Below, one piece after another: positions 15,681 to 23,736 of a stretch of 64,000 nucleotides of DNA. Positions within the stretch are counted from its first letter, which is position 1. Every line of letters starts with the position of its first letter. The DNA is taken from NCBI GenBank assembly GCA_947259295.1, contig CAMYMG010000028.1:43132-107131 (forward strand), read 5' to 3'. The stretch comes from an uncultured Rhizobiaceae bacterium. GTDB taxonomy: Bacteria; Pseudomonadota; Alphaproteobacteria; Rhizobiales; Rhizobiaceae. The notes beneath the pieces are model-generated. The model did no database searches, was not told the DNA's origin, and saw only the letters and a list, made by a program, of their open reading frames with translations. A program made the position numbers and the translations under genes.

Positions 15681-16316
15681 ATGAGTTTGACACGCGATGT
15701 GCCGCTGGTGGCCAATCAGTCCGCCCTGCTGTTCATCGATGTGCAGAACTTCAATGCGCGCCGAAACGGCGGCGAGTTCAAGGACGTGCCGCTGGCCGAG
15801 TTTGACGAGAAACTCGCCTGGTATTTCGAGCAGCTGGAATCGCGCGTCGTGCCTAACATGCAGCGCCTGCAAGCGGCCTGCCGCAAAGCCGGGGTGGAGG
15901 TCATGTACACGACCATCGAAAGCCTGACCCTCGACGGGCGCGACCGCAGCCTCGACTACAAGATTACAGGGTTCAATGTGCCGAAAGGCTCCTGGGACGG
16001 CAAGGTGATCGAGGAGCTGGCGCCGGACGAGGATGAGATTGTGTTGCCAAAATCGTCGTCATCCGTCTTTGTCTCGACGCACATCGACTACATTCTTCGT
16101 AACCTCGGCGTGCGCCAGATCGTGCTGGTCGGCCTCCTAACCGACCAGTGTGTCGAGAGCGCGATCCGTGACGCCTGCGACCTTGGCTATCTCGTTACGC
16201 AGGTAACCGACGCCTGCCTGACCTACACGCAGGCCCGCCACGACAACTCCCTTTCCGCCATCAAGGGCTATTGCCGACAGGTGACGACCGATGCGCTGAT
16301 TGCCGAACTCGCCTGA
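15681..16316 (+). CDS. Isochorismatase-family cysteine hydrolase
   Basis: A 211-residue protein with the isochorismatase-like hydrolase triad: D20 in LLFIDVQN, K124 in VLPKSSSSVF and C157 in LLTDQCVESAIRDA. The family hydrolyses amides such as nicotinamide, N-carbamoyl compounds and biuret, or isochorismate. The divergent GS-like gene favours an amide substrate, but nothing here identifies it. AAGGAG sits about 10 nt before ATG 15681. Confidence 0.85.
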   Translation: MSLTRDVPLVANQSALLFIDVQNFNARRNGGEFKDVPLAEFDEKLAWYFEQLESRVVPNMQRLQAACRKAGVEVMYTTIESLTLDGRDRSLDYKITGFNVPKGSWDGKVIEELAPDEDEIVLPKSSSSVFVSTHIDYILRNLGVRQIVLVGLLTDQCVESAIRDACDLGYLVTQVTDACLTYTQARHDNSLSAIKGYCRQVTTDALIAELA

Positions 16317-16374
16317 CGGGACAGACGTCGGCCAGCGCCGTTCGACAGGGCGCGCCGGGGACATTGCGATTTTC

Positions 16375-16399
16375 GGAACAAGATAGGCCAGCCCACGTT
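16375..16399 (+). promoter_or_regulatory. EcfG-type promoter for PRC-barrel gene
   Basis: GGAAC (16375-16379), 16-bp spacer, CGTT (16396-16399), about 108 bp upstream of the ATG at 16507. Confidence 0.8.
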
Positions 16400-16506
16400 G
16401 TGGGGGTGTGACGCCGCGCCGGACCTACCCAATGCAAAAGAGTCGGGTCCGGCGCGACAAGGTGCGATGACACCATTTCTGAAACCATGCACAGGGAGAC
16501 CCTATC

Positions 16507-17535
16507 ATGATCCGCAATCTTTTGGCTACAACAGCCCTCGCGACGCTTGTTGCTACAGGCGCCTACGCCCAGGAAACGACGGCTCCTGGAACTGAAGCAC
16601 CGGCTGCCGAAGCTCCGATGACGCAGGACGCCAACCAGGCCGCTCCTGTCGCTCGCGCCGACGGCCATCTTGCCAGCAACATCATCGGCGAGAACGTCTA
16701 TAACGGCACCGGCGACGACGCCGAGAACATCGGCGAAGTCAACGACATCGTCATCAGCAAGGACGGCAATATCGAAGCAGTCGTCGTCGGCGTTGGCGGT
16801 TTCCTCGGAATCGGCGAGAAAAACGTCGCCGTTGAATATGCCAAGCTCGACTGGGCTGAACGCGATGGCGACCGCTGGCTCGTTGCTCCGATGAGCAAGG
16901 AACAGCTCGAGGCGCAGCAGGCGTTCGACGTCAGCGTCTATGAGCCGATGCCGGCCAACGTAGCGGTCAACGACCCGATGGGCGCTACCGATACGAACAC
17001 CATGGCGCAGGACAACACGACGGCTCCTGCCGCAACCGCACCGGCTGACACTGCCGAGGCTCCGGCAGCCACTGCCGACCAGACCGCCGAGGCTCCGGCC
17101 ACGACGACGGACCAGGCGGCCGAAGCGCCGGCAGCGACTGACCCGGCCATGAACGCTACCGGTACCGACACGACCGCAACGGCTGCTATCGACCGCTCGA
17201 CCCTGACCGAGATCCCGAGCGCCGACATTCGCGCCGAGGAAATGGTCGGCACCACGGTCTATGGTGCGAATGACGCCAATGTCGGCGAGATTGGCGATGT
17301 CATCCTGACGGCTGACGGCCAGGTCGACGCCTACATCATCGATGTCGGTGGCTTCCTCGGCATCGGCGAGAAGGAAGTTGCCGTTGGCAGCGACAACCTC
17401 GCTTTCATGACCGACAAGGACGGCAACAAGTATCTCTACACCACCTTCACGGAGGAAGAGCTTGAAGCTGCCCCGGCCTATGATGAAGGCACCTATGCCG
17501 AAACGCGCGACAACCAGCGCATCCTGACCAAGTAA
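16507..17535 (+). CDS. Exported tandem PRC-barrel protein
   Basis: A 342-residue protein with a Sec signal peptide (cleavage likely after A-Y-A, about residue 22) and two PRC-barrel domains at about 54-130 and 235-315. The two share GGFLGIGEK followed by VAV, so they arose by duplication. Between them, residues 155-228 form an Ala/Thr/Pro/Glu linker with repeats such as DQTAEAPA. PRC-barrels bind partner proteins or small ligands; exported versions are common in rhizobia and stress-induced. The EcfG-type promoter at 16375 supports that. It ends at a strong terminator. Confidence 0.85.
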   Translation: MIRNLLATTALATLVATGAYAQETTAPGTEAPAAEAPMTQDANQAAPVARADGHLASNIIGENVYNGTGDDAENIGEVNDIVISKDGNIEAVVVGVGGFLGIGEKNVAVEYAKLDWAERDGDRWLVAPMSKEQLEAQQAFDVSVYEPMPANVAVNDPMGATDTNTMAQDNTTAPAATAPADTAEAPAATADQTAEAPATTTDQAAEAPAATDPAMNATGTDTTATAAIDRSTLTEIPSADIRAEEMVGTTVYGANDANVGEIGDVILTADGQVDAYIIDVGGFLGIGEKEVAVGSDNLAFMTDKDGNKYLYTTFTEEELEAAPAYDEGTYAETRDNQRILTK

Positions 17536-17551
17536 GGTCATCGGCAGAACG

Positions 17552-17584
17552 AAAAGCCCGCGCCGGCAACGGCGCGGGCTTTTT
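17552..17584 (+). terminator. Rho-independent terminator after PRC-barrel gene
   Basis: Stem AAAAGCCCGCGCCG (17552-17565), loop GCAA, and the matching arm ending in five Ts (17570-17584). A textbook intrinsic terminator 16 bp after the stop. Confidence 0.92.
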
Positions 17585-17736
17585 CGTGTCCGGGCCTTGG
17601 AAATCGCCACCGGGCGCGGCATTTGACGGGGCGTGCGCTCCTCGGCGACACTCGCGTCGTCGCCGGGCCTTCTGACTGCCGTTCAATAATGCTGAACAGT
17701 CCTTGCTGAAATGATAGTCTTTTGTTGACCGGTGCT

Positions 17737-17755
17737 TTGCCCGACATATGGGCAA
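17737..17755. promoter_or_regulatory. Inverted repeat TTGCCC-N7-GGGCAA
   Basis: Perfect 6-bp arms, 45 bp before the ring-cleaving dioxygenase ATG and just after a TTGACC that could be a -35 box (17725-17730). A candidate operator for the three-gene unit that follows; no local regulator gene is obvious. Confidence 0.45.
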
Positions 17756-17799
17756 CGAAGACGGCATGGGCCGTCGCACCAATCGAAAGGAGCAGGACA

Positions 17800-18732
17800 A
17801 TGCTCGACCAGATCAAGGGCCTCCACCACGTCACGTCGATGGCGGCAGACGCACGCAAGAACAATGATTTCTTCACCCACAAGCTGGGCCTGCGCCGCAT
17901 CAAGAAGACGGTGAACTTCGATGCGCCCGATGTCTATCACCTCTACTACGGCGACGAGTTCGGCACGCCAGGTTCGGTGATGACCTATTTTCCCTTCCCG
18001 GACATCGGCAGGGGCAGGCACGGCGTCGGTGAGGTCGGCACCACTGCATATTCCGTGCCCGAAGGCTCGCTCGGCTTCTGGTCCGAGCGTCTCACTGCCC
18101 AGGGCGTCAAGGGCATCAGGCAGGACGCCAGCTTCGGCGAAAACCGTCTCGAGTTCGATGGGCCGGATGGCGAAAGCTTCGCGCTTGTCGAGTCGAAGTC
18201 GGACGGCCGCCCCGTTTGGGAAAAGGGTGGCGTTGCCGGCGACGAAGCGATCCGCGGTTTCCACTCGGCATCCCTCCGCCTCAAGGATGGCGGCGCGACG
18301 GAAGAGCTGCTGAAGTTCATGGGCTACGAGAACGTCGACAGCTCGGGCAACATCAAGCGCCTCGCGGTGAAGAACGGCAACGGCGCCGATGTGATCGACA
18401 TCGAGACCATTCCAGGCGCTCCGTTCGCCGATCTCGGTGCCGGATCGGTCCACCATATCGCCTTTGCAGTGGAGAACCGTGAAAAGCAGCTCGAGGTCCG
18501 CAAGGCCTTGCTCGATACGGGCTACCAGGTGACCCCGGTAATCGACCGCGACTATTTCTGGGCGATCTATTTCCGCACTCCGGGCGGGGTGCTGTTCGAG
18601 GTGGCGACGCATGAACCGGGTTTCGACCGCGACGAGGACACCGCGCATCTCGGCGAAGCACTCAAGCTGCCGACCCAGCACGCCCATCTCAGGGAGTATC
18701 TGGAAAAGCACCTGCAGCCGCTCGGCGACTGA
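17800..18732 (+). CDS. Ring-cleaving dioxygenase, VOC/glyoxalase superfamily
   Basis: A 310-residue protein with two VOC modules (about 5-135 and 150-285). Metal-ligand candidates are H9/H10 in KGLHHVTS, the His pair in GSVHHIAFAVE and the Glu in GGVLFEVATHEPGF. This is the MhqA/MhqO-type dioxygenase group, implicated in hydroquinone or quinone detoxification in Bacillus. The next gene is an MhqD-like hydrolase, which repeats the mhq pairing. ATG 17800 has AAAGGAG 10 nt upstream. Regulation may act through the inverted repeat at 17737-17755. Confidence 0.82.
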   Translation: MLDQIKGLHHVTSMAADARKNNDFFTHKLGLRRIKKTVNFDAPDVYHLYYGDEFGTPGSVMTYFPFPDIGRGRHGVGEVGTTAYSVPEGSLGFWSERLTAQGVKGIRQDASFGENRLEFDGPDGESFALVESKSDGRPVWEKGGVAGDEAIRGFHSASLRLKDGGATEELLKFMGYENVDSSGNIKRLAVKNGNGADVIDIETIPGAPFADLGAGSVHHIAFAVENREKQLEVRKALLDTGYQVTPVIDRDYFWAIYFRTPGGVLFEVATHEPGFDRDEDTAHLGEALKLPTQHAHLREYLEKHLQPLGD

Positions 18733-18742
18733 GGAGGTCGAT

Positions 18743-19366
18743 ATGTCGATGGATAGCTACACGCACAAGATGCTGCCCGGTTCGCCGGGCGGCCCCCTGA
18801 TGTTCTTGTTTCACGGAACGGGCGGCGACGAGAACCAGCTCGTCGCGCTCGGGCAGGATCTGCTGCCCGGCGCTACCCTTGTGGCGCCGCGTGGCGACGT
18901 GTCTGAATATGGTGCGGCCCGCTTTTTCCGCCGCACCGGCGAAGGGGTCTACGATATGGCCGACCTCGCCCGCGGCACCGCCAAGATGGCGGCGTTCGTC
19001 AAGGCGCATGCGGCGGAAGCCAAGCCGTCGCAAGTGTTGGGTCTCGGCTATTCCAACGGGGCTAATATCCTCGCCTCGGCGCTGTTTGCCGATCCTACGC
19101 TTTTGGATGCCTCGGTGCTGATGCATCCGCTGATCCCTTTCGAACCCGAGGTCAATGGAAGCCTGAGCGGCAAGAGAGTGCTGATCACTGCAGGCCGGCG
19201 GGATCCGATCTGCCCGCCGGACCTGACGTCGATGCTCGCGGACGCCTTGCAACGAAACGGCGCCAGCGCGTCGATCGTCTGGCACGAGGGCGGCCACGAG
19301 CTGCGCCCCAACGAAATCGACGCCGCCAGGATGTTCCTGCAGCCGGCAGCAACAGCAGGAGTCTAG
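18743..19366 (+). CDS. Alpha/beta hydrolase (phospholipase/carboxylesterase, MhqD-like)
   Basis: A 207-residue serine hydrolase with nucleophile S104 in GLGYSNGAN, acid D154 in GRRDPICP and H185 in HEGGHEL; the oxyanion loop is FLFHGTGGDE. This is the phospholipase/carboxylesterase family that includes MhqD and YpfH. It lies 10 bp after the dioxygenase gene behind GAGGAGG, so the two are co-transcribed. It may hydrolyse the ring-cleavage product or an ester quinone adduct; that is inferred from the pairing. Confidence 0.85.
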   Translation: MSMDSYTHKMLPGSPGGPLMFLFHGTGGDENQLVALGQDLLPGATLVAPRGDVSEYGAARFFRRTGEGVYDMADLARGTAKMAAFVKAHAAEAKPSQVLGLGYSNGANILASALFADPTLLDASVLMHPLIPFEPEVNGSLSGKRVLITAGRRDPICPPDLTSMLADALQRNGASASIVWHEGGHELRPNEIDAARMFLQPAATAGV

Positions 19367-19369
19367 ACC

Positions 19370-19669
19370 ATGAGTGACGAGCAACTTGAAATCGGCTTCG
19401 AGGACAACGGGTCGAAGGGACGCTATTTCGTGCGGTCGCCGTCGGGCGACGAGGCCGAGATGACCTTTACCAGGATCGGCGAGCAGCAGATCATCATCGA
19501 CCACACCGAGGTTCCCGACGCCTTCCGCGGCCAGGGCATCGGCCTCAGGCTGGTGACGCGGGCGGTCGAGGAAGCGCGCGCGGCGGGCAAGAAGATCATC
19601 CCGCTCTGCCCGTTCGCCAATGCGCAGTTCCGCCGTCATCCGGAATGGGCCGACGTGCTGAAGCGTTGA
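19370..19669 (+). CDS. Small GNAT-family N-acetyltransferase
   Basis: A 99-residue protein of the short YjdJ/GTLF3B-like acetyltransferase group. The acetyl-CoA loop is visible as VPDAFRGQGIGLRLVTRAV (about 46-64), followed by IPLCPFANAQFRRHPEW near the C-terminus, a hallmark of this subgroup. It starts 3 bp after the hydrolase stop and is part of the same operon. The substrate is unknown; acetylation of a reactive intermediate or a protein is possible. Confidence 0.8.
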   Translation: MSDEQLEIGFEDNGSKGRYFVRSPSGDEAEMTFTRIGEQQIIIDHTEVPDAFRGQGIGLRLVTRAVEEARAAGKKIIPLCPFANAQFRRHPEWADVLKR

Positions 19670-19693
19670 CCCTGCCCGCCGAAGGCGCAGTTC

Positions 19694-21790
19694 CTATGCG
19701 CTTCCGTTCGTCATCGCGACCTGGTCGTTTATGGCGGCCAGCACACTGCGGACGTCCAGCGTGCTGAACGGCTTTTCGAGGATCAGCGGCCGTTCGTCGG
19801 GGGGGAGTGCGCCGATGTCATTGCGCGCGCCGATCATGTCGCCCGTCACCAGGACGAAGCGATGTGACATCTCAGGGCGCAGCGCGCAGAACTCGCGATA
19901 GACCCTCAGGCCGTTCGCTTCGGGCATGCGCAGATCGCAGAACACGATGTCCGGATCGGTCTCGGCCACGGCGTCCTCGGCGGTCGTCCAGGCCGTGATG
20001 ATGCGCGACTTCACTCCCATCAGGTCGAGAATGTCCGACAGCGAACCAGCGACGTCCGGCTCATCGTCGATGATCATCGCATGGCGCAGCGCGGTCGAGC
20101 GCGATTCCTGCGCCAGGGCGCCCATTCGCGCACCGGCAAAGGCGGGCAGCTCGACGACGAAGCGTGCGCCATGCGGCATCACTTCCTCGAAGCGGATCCT
20201 GCCCTTGTGGCGTTCGACGATCGACTTCGAGATCGACAGGCCGATGCCGGTCCCGACGCCCACGGGTTTAGTCGTGAAGTAGGATTCGAAGATCCGGTGG
20301 CGGATCTGGAGCGGGATGCCAGGGCCCGTGTCCTCGACCGAAAAGCCGACGATCGCGTCGCTGAGCCGAAAGGTCTTCACCGTTATGCGGCGTTCGCCGT
20401 TCGCCGCTGCAAGGGCGTGCTGGCTGTTGATCAGAAAGTTTGCCGCCACCTGGGTGATGTGGTCAGCGTCGGCAAGCACGGGCAGGGGCTCGGCAGCGAA
20501 CACGGTGTCGAGGGCGATGCCGGTGGAGCGGGTACCATAGGCGGTGACCTCGAGGGCGGCGCGTACCGCGCTGTTGAGGTCCGTTTCGTCCGGCACGGTC
20601 GGATGGATGCGCACCATGCCGAGGAAGCTCTTGACGATGCGGCCGCAGCGCTCGGCGGCGGCGCGCACCTTCTCGGCGCGCAGCTTGGTCGGTGCGTCGG
20701 GTGCGAACTCGTGCAGGAGGGTGGACTGCGCCACGACCACAGCAAGCGGATTGTTCAGCTCGTGCGACACGCCGGCAAGCAATGATCCCATTGCCGCCAT
20801 CTTCTCGTTCTGGTGCAGCTTTTCGCGCTGCCTGTTGATCTCGGCCTCGGCACGCCGCTGCTCCCTGAGGTCGCGGATCGAACCGAAGAACAGCCGCCGG
20901 TCCGCCACCTTCATCTCGGTGGCCGTCAATTCGATAGGGAAGATCTCGCCATCAGCATTCTGGGTGATCGTCTCCATCCGCTGCCCGATCATCGGCGCGC
21001 CGCGCCCGGCCATGTAGTCGGCGCCGGTGGCATATCCCTTGCGGTAGAAATGCGGCACCACGGTTTCGAGCAGATCCTTGCCGAGGATCGCGCTGCGCTT
21101 GTAGCCGAAGACCCGTTCCGCCGCTGGATTGAACTCGATGATGCTGCCCGTCTCGTCGATGACGATGATGGCGTCGAGCGAAGCCTGCAGCATCGTCTGG
21201 CGGATGATCTCGCTGACATGCGTGTCCGAGAGCGAGCGCTCCACGGCGTTGCCGATCGCCATGGCGACGACCTCGACCGCGGCCTTCTCGTCGTCGGTCC
21301 AGTCGCGCTCGACCAGACAGTCATTGATGGCGATGGTGCCCCAGAGATGGCCATGCGCGAAGATCGTTATCGACAGGAACGACTTGATCTTCTGGTTCTC
21401 GAAGTCCTGGCGCAGGAAGCCCTGGATGTCGCGCGTGCGGCCGGCGAACATCTTGCCCTGGCGCAGCTCCTCCTCGAGCTTTTCCAGAAGCGGGTCCGAA
21501 TTGATGATCGACTGGATGATGGTAGTCGGGGGGCCGGCCATGCCCACGGTCTGTTCGTCGACCCAATAGCCCTGGACCGACTGCGTCAGCCCCTGGCCGG
21601 GCAGGTCGCGCAGCCGGAACAGGATGGCGCGATGCCCGCCCAGCGAACGGGCGAGCATTTCGAGGGAATCGGTGATCACCTGCTGCCAGTCGGAGGACTC
21701 GCTGAGCTTGCGGACGATGCGCGCTGCGGCGACATGTGCGCTGGGGCTGGCGATCGCCGGATCGACACTTGGCGGCAGGTTCTGGATCAT
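19694..21790 (-). CDS. Hybrid sensor histidine kinase (GAF-PAS-HisKA-HATPase-REC)
   Basis: A 698-residue soluble kinase: GAF-like domain at about 30-185, PAS at about 195-315 (IIEFNPAAERVFGYKR), HisKA around 325-395 with the phospho-His near 341 (GVSHELNNPLAVVV), an HATPase domain at about 430-545 (VEDTGPGIP, GTGIGLSISKSI) and a C-terminal receiver at about 565-690 (MIIDDEPDVAGS, VFCDLRMPEANG, EKPFS). It lies 24 bp downstream of an OmpR-type regulator on the same strand, so they are probably partners. Without membrane segments it should sense a cytosolic cue. Confidence 0.88.
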   Translation of the reverse strand: MIQNLPPSVDPAIASPSAHVAAARIVRKLSESSDWQQVITDSLEMLARSLGGHRAILFRLRDLPGQGLTQSVQGYWVDEQTVGMAGPPTTIIQSIINSDPLLEKLEEELRQGKMFAGRTRDIQGFLRQDFENQKIKSFLSITIFAHGHLWGTIAINDCLVERDWTDDEKAAVEVVAMAIGNAVERSLSDTHVSEIIRQTMLQASLDAIIVIDETGSIIEFNPAAERVFGYKRSAILGKDLLETVVPHFYRKGYATGADYMAGRGAPMIGQRMETITQNADGEIFPIELTATEMKVADRRLFFGSIRDLREQRRAEAEINRQREKLHQNEKMAAMGSLLAGVSHELNNPLAVVVAQSTLLHEFAPDAPTKLRAEKVRAAAERCGRIVKSFLGMVRIHPTVPDETDLNSAVRAALEVTAYGTRSTGIALDTVFAAEPLPVLADADHITQVAANFLINSQHALAAANGERRITVKTFRLSDAIVGFSVEDTGPGIPLQIRHRIFESYFTTKPVGVGTGIGLSISKSIVERHKGRIRFEEVMPHGARFVVELPAFAGARMGALAQESRSTALRHAMIIDDEPDVAGSLSDILDLMGVKSRIITAWTTAEDAVAETDPDIVFCDLRMPEANGLRVYREFCALRPEMSHRFVLVTGDMIGARNDIGALPPDERPLILEKPFSTLDVRSVLAAINDQVAMTNGSA

Positions 21791-21814
21791 GCGTCGAACA
21801 TCGATGACGACCGG

Positions 21815-22600
21815 TCAGTGCCCGTCCTGGGGAAGCGAAAAGATGTAGCCTTCGCCGCGCACGGTACGCAGGAATTTCGGATTGGTGGGGTCGGCCTCGA
21901 TCTTCTTACGCAGGCGCATGATGCGGATGTCCACGGCGCGTGACGATTCGGGGTCTTCGTCGAAGCCGATGGCATCCGAGATCGTGGCGCGACTGAGGAG
22001 ACGGTTGGAACGGGTCAGGAAAACCTCGAGGACGTCGAACTCGCTCTTGGCAAGCTCCAGTATCTGGCCGCCCCGTCCGGTCACCAGTCGGCCGTCGAGG
22101 TCGGCCTGGAAATCGCCAAACGAGATGACGCGCCGGCTGTCGGTCGCGTTGTTTGCCGGGGCAGCGCCGGGCGCGATGGCAGCCTGACTCGGGACGCGGC
22201 GCAGCACGCTGCGCACTCGCGCCAGCAGCTCGCGCAACTCATACGGCTTGACCACATAATCGTCGGCGCCGAGCTCCAGCCCGACAATCCGGTCGATCGG
22301 CGATCCCGCGGCGGTCGCATAGATCAGCCCGATCGGGATCTGCGTCCTGAGCCACCGCCCGAGCGACAGCCCGTCCTCGCCGGGCATCGCTATATCGAGA
22401 ATGGCGAGGTGGAATGTTTCGGTCTCGAGAAGCCGGCGCATTTCGGCTGCGCTGTCAGCGGTCGTCACGTCATAGCCGTTTGCGCCGAGATATTCGGCAA
22501 CTGCGTCCCGAAGGTCGGGCTCGTCCTCAACGATGGCGATCCGGGCAGGCAATGTCGTCGCGCCTCCGCTATCGGTAGAAACTAGATTGGGTATAAACAT
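21815..22600 (-). CDS. OmpR-family response regulator
   Basis: A 261-residue regulator with a complete receiver (about 18-135: IVEDEPDLR, phospho-Asp in LAILDIAMPGEDG, VVKPYELRE) and an OmpR-type winged helix at about 165-258 ending RTVRGEGYIFSLP. It is the first gene of an operon with the hybrid kinase. Its start is back-to-back with an OmpR-like gene whose receiver is degenerate, and the two winged helices are similar, suggesting an ancient duplication or a cross-regulating pair. Confidence 0.9.
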   Translation of the reverse strand: MFIPNLVSTDSGGATTLPARIAIVEDEPDLRDAVAEYLGANGYDVTTADSAAEMRRLLETETFHLAILDIAMPGEDGLSLGRWLRTQIPIGLIYATAAGSPIDRIVGLELGADDYVVKPYELRELLARVRSVLRRVPSQAAIAPGAAPANNATDSRRVISFGDFQADLDGRLVTGRGGQILELAKSEFDVLEVFLTRSNRLLSRATISDAIGFDEDPESSRAVDIRIMRLRKKIEADPTNPKFLRTVRGEGYIFSLPQDGH

Positions 22601-22640
22601 GATGTCCAGCTTTGATTTGCGTGAGGGGAGACGGCGGCTG

Positions 22641-23327
22641 ATGGGTGCAAGACCGGTTGTGGCGCTTGTGTGTATGGCGCCGGCCGATGGCCGCGAACTG
22701 GCCGACTATCTGGAGCGCCGCGGCTACGAAGTCCGCACCGTGTACGAGGAGTGGATGCTGGAAACGGTGGTCGCGTCGGTCGATACCGACGTGATGGTCA
22801 TCGGCGAGGCGTTGCCGGCGAGTGCCGGCCTCGACCTGCTGCGCAAGCACGCCGGCCGGGAAGGACCGAGCTTCGTCATGCTTTCGGGCAAGGCCGATCT
22901 GATCGACAGGGTTCTGGCGCTCGAGCTTGGTGCGGCCGATATCGTGGCCTCGCCGGTGAGCTGGCGCGAGCTTGCTGCCAGGATCGGCGGGATTGTCGCG
23001 CGCCGGGGCAGGGGGAACCGGGAACTGATGACGCTCGAAAATGCCACGGTCGATCTCAAGGCTGCCCTGGTGATGCACAGGTCCGGATCCGAGGAACAGC
23101 TGTCGCCCGGACAGATTGCCCTGCTCAGGCTGTTCCTGGCCAATCCGCGCAAGGTGCTGTCGCGCGACGACATCATGGCCGCCGCGCCGGCCGAGAGCGC
23201 CGAGGCGTTCGACAGGTCTATCGATTCCCGAATCGTCCGCCTGAGGCGCAAGCTCGACACGGAATGCATCACCACGATCCGCGGATCGGGCTACCGCTAC
23301 GATCCTCCGGCGCCACGCCAGGGTTGA
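22641..23327 (+). CDS. OmpR-like regulator with degenerate receiver (pseudoreceiver)
   Basis: About 228 residues with an OmpR-type winged helix at the C-terminus (about 130-225: SPGQIALLRLFLANPRKVLS, RIVRLRRKLD, TTIRGSGYRYDPP). The receiver-like half keeps the fold but lost the chemistry. The acidic pair is replaced (VALVCMAPADG), the usual phospho-Asp strand reads VMVIGEALPAS without Asp at the expected place, and the invariant Lys strand reads VASPVSWRE. It probably works without phosphorylation. ATG 22641 has GAGGGGAG 10 nt upstream; ATG 22599 would overlap the divergent start. Confidence 0.82.
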   Translation: MGARPVVALVCMAPADGRELADYLERRGYEVRTVYEEWMLETVVASVDTDVMVIGEALPASAGLDLLRKHAGREGPSFVMLSGKADLIDRVLALELGAADIVASPVSWRELAARIGGIVARRGRGNRELMTLENATVDLKAALVMHRSGSEEQLSPGQIALLRLFLANPRKVLSRDDIMAAAPAESAEAFDRSIDSRIVRLRRKLDTECITTIRGSGYRYDPPAPRQG

Positions 23328-23341
23328 GGCGGCCATCGGAA

Positions 23342-23509
23342 TCAGCGCCAGGCGATGGTGTCGGACGTCATGGCCGTCCGATAGGCAACGGGTGACGTGT
23401 CTGGCCGGTCCGTGATGATGACGGCGCCGATGGCGGTGGCGGCGAGCAATGCCTGCACGCAAAGCAATGCGGACATGATGCCGGAGGCGAGTTTCCTGGT
23501 CGGGTTCAT
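23342..23509 (-). CDS. Small exported or membrane protein, hypothetical
   Basis: A 55-residue frame within the 409-bp gap between the pseudoreceiver gene and the cyclase. It starts MNPTRKLASGIMSALL, has a hydrophobic stretch at about residues 8-31 and ends in a polar tail (DRPDTSPVAYRTAMTSDTIAWR in part). A GAGAG sequence lies about 10 nt before the ATG on this strand. The shape (basic N-terminus, one hydrophobic segment, short tail) is that of a small secreted or anchored peptide. I do not recognise a family, and it may be spurious. The rest of the gap, 23510-23736, holds nothing else I can identify. Confidence 0.4.
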   Translation of the reverse strand: MNPTRKLASGIMSALLCVQALLAATAIGAVIITDRPDTSPVAYRTAMTSDTIAWR

Positions 23510-23736
23510 GATAGCTGGCTCTCAAACGATTGGGCTGCCGCTCCGGGTGGAACGGCAGCGCCGATTGCAATGAAGATGCCTGACGCCCGTTTCCGCCTGA
23601 TGCCGGATTCGCTGGCTGTTGTTTCCACAGGATTGCGGATTCGTGACAGCGCGTTCAGAACCGGGGTGCCGACACAGTGAAGCTTGCGCGCTTGGCCTCG
23701 CCAAGCGACTGTGGGGAGCGCATCGGGGGAACGTGC

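Noticed and set aside
16261..17622. Minus-strand open frame (453 codons) opposite the PRC-barrel gene
   Set aside because: It runs through the terminator and the EcfG promoter of the PRC-barrel gene and is a low-complexity mirror of its repeat linker.
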